From Lasiosphaeris hirsuta (lineage: Eukaryota; Ascomycota; Sordariomycetes; Sordariales; Lasiosphaeriaceae), in the NCBI GenBank assembly GCA_030549175.1, contig JAUKUA010000004.1, positions 5,332,001-5,396,000 of the forward strand: DNA of 64,000 bases, given 5' to 3'. Of this stretch, positions 58,139-64,000 are shown piece by piece. Made by a program: the position numbers and the translations under genes. The notes beneath the pieces were generated by a model, which saw nothing but the letters and a program-made list of their open reading frames with translations, was not told the origin of the DNA and searched no databases. The first letter of the stretch is position 1. Each line of letters starts with the position of its first letter.

Positions 58139-60266
58139 TTATGCCTCTGCACTTCCCGGCAGCGGCAACTTCTTCTTGCGCAAGTCATACCATCCCATGC
58201 CCCACCCCGCGATAAATGCACATATACTCGCCGCAGTCAGCAGATAAAAGACCTGATCCACGCTCTCCGAGTAGGCCCTCAAAACCCCAGGCAGATCGGC
58301 CTCCGAGACCAAGCCGCGGATGCCGCTCGCGCCGGCGTCGAGGAGCTGCTGGAGGTCGATGGTCGGCGCGTACTCCTCGACGTGCTTGCGCAGGCTGTTG
58401 GTGAAGATGGTTTGCGCCACCGTCAGGAAGATGGCGCCGCCGAACGTGTTGGCGAAGACGATGAGGGCCATACCGACCGATATCTGCGACTGCGGCAGCA
58501 CGGCTTGCACGGCGAGCAGCGGCATCTGCATGGCGGCGCCGCGTGCGCCGAGGATTAGCTGGTAACCGACCCACTCGCCGGTCGAGGTGGAGATGGACAG
58601 CGTGGAGAGCAGGCCGCAGGCGATGGCTGAGAGGGCGGCCGAGCCGAGAACCCACGGGATGTAGTAGCCGAGTTTGGTTACTGGTGAGTGTTAGTGGGTG
58701 TTGGTCGTTCCTGATTTCCGAGAAGTTGGTTTTTTTGGGGGAGGGGGGAGGGGGGGCTGGACCTACCAAGGAGACCGCTCACGACGGAAAAGATCAAGGA
58801 GCTCAGAATATTCGGCAGGACATAGACTCCGCTGGTGAAAGGCGACACCCCCTTGACAGACTGGAAGTAAATGGGCAGATAAAATGCATTCACCAACACC
58901 ACAGCGCCCATTATCAGCATGGTTGTTACCAAGCTCGTCCACACCTCCCTGCGTTTGATCATGCCCAACGGAAACATGGCTTCGTCGCCCTGGCGGCCCT
59001 CCCAGAAAAAGAAGACGACAAAAGTCGCTACCGAGCCGACCAAAAGGCCAATCACGGTAGCCGAGTTCCAGGGATGCGATCTCCCGCCGTATTCGAGTCC
59101 GAGCAGCAGCATTATTGCGGCGGGCGCGAATAGGGCGAATCCAGAGAGATCCATCTTGGAGAGGAGTGTGCGGAGGACTGAGTGTTGAACCGCCGGGGGC
59201 CGCTCAGGGATGTCGATCATGACGAGGAGCGCGGCGACAACGGCGGCGGCAGGGAGGTTTATGTAGAAGCCTGGTTGAGGTTAGGGATGGGTTGCGTCCC
59301 CGGGCGGAGGTAGTACTTACACCATCTCCATGTAGAATACTGGGTGATTGCACCGCCCATCAGGGGTCCACTGACGATGCCGAGCTGGCTGACTGTGTCT
59401 TAGTTAGTGTCGGACGCGCTTCGAACTCTTCCTTCACAGAACGGTCGAGTCACTTACTTCCCATCAAAATGCCAATCAGAGCTGACGAGACCAGATATTA
59501 GTAGCCATTGGCGTGTCTGTCGGGGATTTTTTTTTTTTACCTACCAGGCCGTTGCTCCAAAGGAACTGAATTCGAAATGATGGTCAACCCTCCGTTTTGA
59601 AGACCCGAAGTCCCGATACCGGCGATTGCTCGTCCGCCGATGAGCATGTTGGACGAGTTTGCAACGCCACAGATGAGAGAGCCAAAGGTGAAGACAGCCA
59701 AAAATGCCAGAAAAGACCACTTACTCAAGTTAGCAAAGCTCCAAGTCCGAATGCTGGTTGCGACAAACCTTGACTTTAAAGTAGGTGTAAATCTTGCCCG
59801 TCAGGGGCTGCAAAGCGGCGCTTGGCAACTGTTAGTTCTGATTTCCTGTCTTGGTGTTATCGGACTTGAATTCACATACCTGGAGAGATTGTACGCAGCT
59901 CCATACCAGCCAACGTCTCCCAAGGATTGGAATTCCGTCGTGATTCTCGGAACAGCCTAAGGTAGCGAGCAAGCAAGCCATTAGTGGACGGCGATCGAAG
60001 CCAACCGTGCCACCTACCGTTCCAATAATGGACATATCCAAGAGCATCAAAAAGACAACCAAGGTGACGGCGCCGGTAACGGTGTAGAGCCGCAGGCCGC
60101 TGATGTACTTGAACTCTTCGGTCGCCGGTGCGTCGCCCGGGGCAGCCTCTGCCTTATCTGACAGTTCGGCCGTGTTGACGGTGTTGGCATCGGACACTAA
60201 GCCTGCGTCGGCATCGAGATTGGCTTTCTCGTCTGCCACGGCGGGCTTGGTGGGGAGGTCGCTCAT
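58139..60266 (-). CDS. MFS drug/metabolite efflux pump, DHA2 (14-TMS) type
   Basis: Eight exons (60018-60266, 59880-59956, 59769-59820, 59545-59719, 59458-59481, 59321-59392, 58767-59270, 58139-58680), all junctions GT-AG and in phase, give 564 residues. TM1 '[33 protein letters not shown]' carries the DHA2 motif D1 ('[12 protein letters not shown]'). It is followed by '[28 protein letters not shown]', motif C in '[23 protein letters not shown]' and 'FEGR/WEGRQG' loops. About 14 hydrophobic segments are present. Related pumps export toxins, fungicides or secondary metabolites at the plasma membrane. It is transcribed divergently from a Zn2Cys6 regulator 746 bp away, which probably controls it. 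A 24-nt microexon (59458-59481) is supported by phase and by the motif continuing across it. Confidence 0.88.
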
Positions 60267-60525
60267 TGCAGTTGTGTCTCTGGGTTCATGTTTTTGGCGG
60301 AGCTAGTCGATGCCGGCAGTTGCGGGGGTTCGTCGATAAGGGGTGTCGCCAAAGTCACGGGCACAGTTCAACACTGAATCACGAGAATGGAAATGGTCGA
60401 CTGAGGGAAAGTAAGAAGCACAAATGGAGAAGACAATATTTGGACCGCCAACGCGTTCCGCGATGGATTAATATCTAGATTGCGGTGTTTTGCGCCGCAC
60501 GTCCATATAATCTCCTGGCGGGATT

Positions 60526-60535
60526 CGGGATTCCG
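60526..60535. promoter_or_regulatory. CGG-N4-CCG palindrome, candidate Zn2Cys6 site
   Basis: CGGGATTCCG, preceded by a direct repeat of CGGGATT at 60519-60525. Inverted CGG half-sites are the classic target of dimeric zinc-cluster factors; one such factor is encoded next door. Confidence 0.45.
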
Positions 60536-60572
60536 AAGTTGTTGAATCTCGGCGGCCACTATTGGCGGCCGG

Positions 60573-60579
60573 TGACTCA
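60573..60579. promoter_or_regulatory. AP-1/bZIP-type site TGACTCA
   Basis: Perfect TGACTCA, which fungal Yap1/AP-1 and Gcn4-like factors recognise. It lies 307 bp upstream of the efflux pump start. A single 7-mer can occur by chance. Confidence 0.35.
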
Positions 60580-60772
60580 GTCGGGCCATAGTTGAGCGCA
60601 TCTTACATTTCCTTTGTTATGTGTGCATCCAACCCGGTTATGCTTTTTTTGTGTGCTACCGCCCACTGCCTGCTGCACCGGCCATGGAACACGGCACAGC
60701 TAGCAACTTCTGCACAGCCCTGAAGGTCAAACGGTATTGAGGGGTTGTTGGCTTGTCGCGGCCCTGTCAGAG

Positions 60773-60781
60773 CGGAATCCG
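60773..60781. promoter_or_regulatory. CGG-N3-CCG palindrome, candidate Zn2Cys6 site
   Basis: CGGAATCCG, a perfect palindrome 232 bp upstream of the regulator's start codon. It shares the GGAATCC core with the reverse of GGGATTCC at 60527-60534. Confidence 0.45.
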
Positions 60782-61012
60782 AAAGCCACCAGACTCGAAA
60801 TCGCAACCCCAGCCAAGCCGGACACTTCCGTGCCGCATTCCCGCACCCTTTTGCTGCCGCCATGCCGGAAGGGGAAACGATAGGTAAGCAAGCCGGGTTT
60901 CAACGGACTCCGGGATCCCGACAGCCCGCCATGCTGCCCTCCTGCATTCCTTTTGAACGTTTTAGATCCCGGGCATCGGGTTTCCGTTGCCACCAAACTC
61001 AGTCCCAGCAAA

Positions 61013-63070
61013 ATGGTTGACAATATCAACATGCCGCCACCCGCTTCGGAATTCACGAACACAGCGCCCTATGGCCGGGCTTGTGTCAACTGCTCGCGCG
61101 CCAAGTGCAAGTGTATGCGGCGGCCTACCGGGGGCGCGTGCGAGCGATGTCTTCGGTTGCAAAAAGAGTGCAGACCAGCTCCTAGCGCGCGGGATCGGCC
61201 CGCTAAAAAAGCGGCTTCGCGCACTGCCAAGCTGGAGGAGAAGCTGGATGACCTCGTCACCCTTCTGAGGTCGTCTGCCCAGTCGTCTGCCCAGTCTGCA
61301 GCCCCGGGGACCACACCCTCGGATACCGTACCCGGTCACACTAACAACGTGTTGCTGCCGCCGTCCGAAACCGGTGCCACGTTCTTGGTGAGTTGGACTT
61401 GTTTATTTGTGTCACTGCAAATTTGTCATATATGTGTACCTTATATGTACTTGAGCCCTAACAAATAGATAAAAGGCCACCGAGTCGGTCCCCACGCCAG
61501 CAACTTCACTACCCCATGGCAACGGCGGCTACCCCTCACCATCGTCCAGCGCCCCGTTGCCAACTCCAGGCGAGCTATCCCCCATCGAGGCTGAAAAGAC
61601 CCTCGACCGGTTTCGGTCGGAGAAGTTAAAATACTTCCCCTTTGTCCACCTCCCCGAGATTCTCTCAGCCGCCCAGCTAGCGGCCGAGCGACCCTTTCTC
61701 TGGCTATGCATCCGGGGCGCAACCACCAAGTCATCCATGGGCCAGCAAGCCATCGGCGAGAAAATCCGACGGATTGTGGCCGAGAAGTTGATCATCCAGC
61801 ACGAGAAGAACTTGGAGATTCTCCTAGGGCTGTTGGCTTACATGGGCTGGGCCAACATGCACATGGGGCCGCAGCCGTTCCTCTGCATGTACACTCATTT
61901 GATACTTGGTCTTGTTCAAGACCTGGGCCTCGATAAGCCGCCCCCGAGGGCGGACGAACAGCATCCCATGGCGTGCGTCAAGGCGCACGGATTCATCCTC
62001 AAGATGGCTGTGTCTTCGGTTCGGAGCATGGAGGAACGTCGGGCGGTCCTCGCGACTTTTCTGATCTCGGCAGAGTAAGTATAGGTTGCAAGCCACAGTT
62101 TATGGCCAACACTTGCTAACTTCTCGTCATCAGGGTCAGCATCTTCATCCGAAAGAACGACCCGCTACGCTGGACTCCTCACATGGAGGAATGTCTCCAA
62201 ATCCTCGAAGACAAGAACGAATCTCCACTTGATCGCATACTAGTCTGCATGGTCAAACTTCGACTTGTCGGTGACGAGACGGCAAAGTCCCCGGCCATCT
62301 CCTCCGACCCGTCTGAGCTCAGACTCCTCCAGGCCTTCCAAACGAAAGCCCTCAACTCCCAAGTCCAAACGATCAAAACATCCCTCCCCCCGACCCTCCT
62401 AGCCGACCGTAAGTCACCCCCCTACCATTTCCCTCCGAACCGCAGCTCCCTATGGATGGTACATACTGACTTCCGTCCCTACCTCACAGCCATGATCCAA
62501 CTCCTCTTCCTCAACACAGAAATGGAAATCTCCGAAATCGGCCTCTTCCAAACCCCACCAAAATCCGCCAACCCCGACACCTCGCGACTAGCGTCCCTAG
62601 CATCATGCGTGCGCATCGCGCGCGCCTGGTTCGACATCTTCCTGGCGATTCCTCTACCGCACTATCTCAACTTCGGCTTCTGCATCATGGCGCACCTGTC
62701 GCGCATCATCCTGTCGCTGTACCGCGTGTCGACGCACGACGGGCTGGACTGGGACCGGCAGGTCATCCGGGACACGATCGACGTCATCGACATCCTCGAC
62801 GCGCTGATGGTGCGGTTCGAGGGGGTGCCGGCGCAGAGTGGTCTTGTGAGTGATCGGCCTGATGGCGGGGATATGTTTACGTTGTCGGCTAGGGCGACCA
62901 GGACTATGCGGGCTGCGTGGATACCGGTGCTCGCGCCGGAGCGGGTTGGTGCGCTGGCGCAGCCGTTTGATGCTATGATGCTGGATGCGTTTAGTCCCGA
63001 GTTTGCGGAGAGTTTGAATAGTTGGATGGCGGATACCTTTTTGCCGTGGGAGACGGCACCGGGAGCGTGA
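61013..63070 (+). CDS. Zn2Cys6 fungal transcription factor
   Basis: Four exons (61013-61387, 61476-62074, 62134-62408, 62490-63070) give about 609 residues. The zinc cluster near the N-terminus reads C-x2-C-x6-C-x8-C-x2-C-x6-C ('ACVNCSRAKCKC...GACERCLRLQKEC', about 23-51). It is followed by a basic linker and a short coiled coil ('KLEEKLDDLVTLLRSS'). The remaining 480 residues are helical and fit the fungal middle-homology region ('YMGWANMHMGPQPFLCMYTHLILGLVQDLGLDKP'). The third intron (62409-62489, 81 nt) is a multiple of three, so a 636-residue form with retention is also possible. The first intron seems to use an AAG acceptor (61475), since the frame requires it. The gene is divergent from the efflux pump and is probably its local regulator, acting in the nucleus. 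Confidence 0.87.
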
Positions 63071-63532
63071 TGCGTGATGCGTGGTTGGATGGTTTCTGGG
63101 TGGTGTGTACTGATACAAACGCCTGAGGGCTTATGAGGGATGAGAACAGTGACACAAGCGGCACGACGTGTAATGTGGGATGGAATCAAGGTACTTTATG
63201 TGCTGCCACGTGCCTTATCAAGCACACGGGCGATGGACTCGGGGGTAGTACAATACGAGCGGGCGGAGGGGTAGGGCCCAACAAACATCCTGGCAATGAT
63301 ATGTTGTGGGCCTCACTGCCTCGTGGCTCCCCAACTGCGTGTTCATATATTATCACCCAATCAACGGCACTTCCGTGGCAGCAGCAAGACACAAGTCTCG
63401 TGATCATCAGTTTGGGCATGTTCTCGCTGCCCGTATTCTGTCAACCGCTGACATCGCGCCTGTCTCTACCAAGCATCAATCCTGTACATACCTCCTCACC
63501 TAGGCACACATACCCTGCATCATCCATCGTCA
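63071..63532. other. Intergenic region
   Basis: 462 bp before the zinc-finger gene. TC-rich near the ATG, with no other recognised feature. Confidence 0.4.
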
Positions 63533-64000
63533 ATGTCCGCCAACTTCAATTGCAAGCCCTGCAAAAGGGATTTCAAGGCCGAGGAGGGCCTGCAACGACA
63601 TCTCCAAGATTCGGCGCGCCACCGAGGTCAGCGCTGCGAAGCTTGCAACCGCAGTTTCGCTACCGTCAAGAGCTTGCAGCAGCATATTCGCGATTCCCCG
63701 GCCCACGACAATCCAACCGCGCCCGCCAACAAAGAATCTACCACCAATACCACCACTATCACCACCACCGCCACCGATACTCCACTTGATAAGTTCTTCC
63801 TCTCGTTTCCATCCTTTGCCTACAATCCCTCGCTGTCACCCACCACCTCGTATGGCCTGTTACGCAAGCATATGGGATGGCCCAAAGACAGCGCCAAGGG
63901 TGGCCGAGCGAGGGAGAGGTATAATGATGCGTTGGTAGACGAGATCAATGTTTGGTTTGGCAGCGAGCATGACTTGAGGTCGTGGCATACGCTGTGTCGG
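63533..64000 (+). CDS. C2H2 zinc-finger protein, partial (cut by window end)
   Basis: Open from ATG 63533 to the window edge (156 codons), no intron needed. Two spaced C2H2 fingers lie at the very N-terminus: 'CKPCKRDFKAEEGLQRHLQ' and 'CEACNRSFATVKSLQQHIR', each C-x2-C-x12-H with a second His six residues later ('DSARH', 'DSPAH'). A Thr-rich linker follows ('NTTTITTTATDT'). The region from about 107 ('FFLSFPSFAYNPSL', 'YGLLRKHMGWPKDS', 'YNDALVDEINVWFG', 'DLRSWHTLCR') matches a widespread fungal domain of unknown function. The C-terminus lies outside the window. Confidence 0.8.
   Translation, partial: MSANFNCKPCKRDFKAEEGLQRHLQDSARHRGQRCEACNRSFATVKSLQQHIRDSPAHDNPTAPANKESTTNTTTITTTATDTPLDKFFLSFPSFAYNPSLSPTTSYGLLRKHMGWPKDSAKGGRARERYNDALVDEINVWFGSEHDLRSWHTLCR

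Larger units (their letters stand above)
60267..61012. promoter_or_regulatory. Shared divergent promoter of efflux pump and regulator
   Basis: 746 bp between the two divergent start codons. It contains CGG-N4-CCG and CGG-N3-CCG palindromes, a GGCGGCC repeat pair (60551-60557, 60564-60570) and an AP-1-type site, listed separately. TATA-like CATATAAT lies at 60504-60511. Confidence 0.5.

Noticed and set aside
1..64000. CRISPR arrays, integrons, phage or bacterial operons
   Set aside because: The window is clearly eukaryotic (spliceosomal introns, RIP, intron-containing tRNA), and no regularly spaced short repeats were seen.

Overview
The window is nuclear DNA of a filamentous ascomycete (Pezizomycotina, probably Sordariomycetes; lineage inferred from gene families and introns). 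Protein genes have short introns of about 48-90 nt with GT-AG ends and CTAAC/CTGAC branch points. Families include LaeA-like methyltransferases, DUF3176, Zn2Cys6 regulators and Dal5-type MFS carriers. Coordinates of spliced genes below were read by eye.

Bases 1-33,550 are a transposon island with no intact gene. It is AT-rich, poor in CpA/TpG and still contains CpG, and its reading frames are full of TAG/TAA. This is the footprint of repeat-induced point mutation (RIP). The main occupant is a Gypsy (Ty3-like) LTR retrotransposon family with LTRs of about 1.13 kb (TGTCACAC...TGTCACA) and a related subfamily with LTRs of about 1.3 kb. The insertions nest and can be ordered. LTR D (3413-4063 plus 28627-29129) was split by a reverse-strand Gypsy (4064-28621, target duplication GTGAG). 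That element was in turn entered by a forward Gypsy (12627-27020, target duplication CTATG) and by a Fot1/pogo DNA transposon (7228-9088, TA). Further forward and reverse copies sit inside the forward element. From 29.1 to 33.55 kb lie shorter, less mutated LTR pieces, a dead HTH transposase-like gene and a tandemly duplicated LTR segment.

Bases 33,551-64,000 are ordinary gene-bearing DNA. In order: a secreted zincin-like protein lacking its zinc ligands; a LaeA/UMTA-type methyltransferase (-); a short-chain dehydrogenase (-) with an unresolved 5' end; an acidic unknown protein; a methionine-permease-like transporter; an AsaB/CmcJ-type oxidoreductase; a decayed gene of a fungal family; a small hypothetical; a DUF3176 membrane protein (-); tRNA-Trp (-); a Dal5/FEN2-type MFS carrier; an intron-containing tRNA-Ser; a DHA2-type MFS efflux pump (-) divergent from a Zn2Cys6 regulator; and the start of a C2H2 zinc-finger protein cut by the window edge.

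The clearest functional unit is the divergent efflux pump/regulator pair (58.1-63.1 kb), whose 746-bp shared promoter carries CGG-Nx-CCG palindromes. The methyltransferase, dehydrogenase and secreted protein next to the transposon island look like accessory genes but are not a recognisable complete biosynthetic cluster. I found no CRISPR, prokaryotic mobile element or clear new defence-like system. The most informative structure is the datable nest of transposons.
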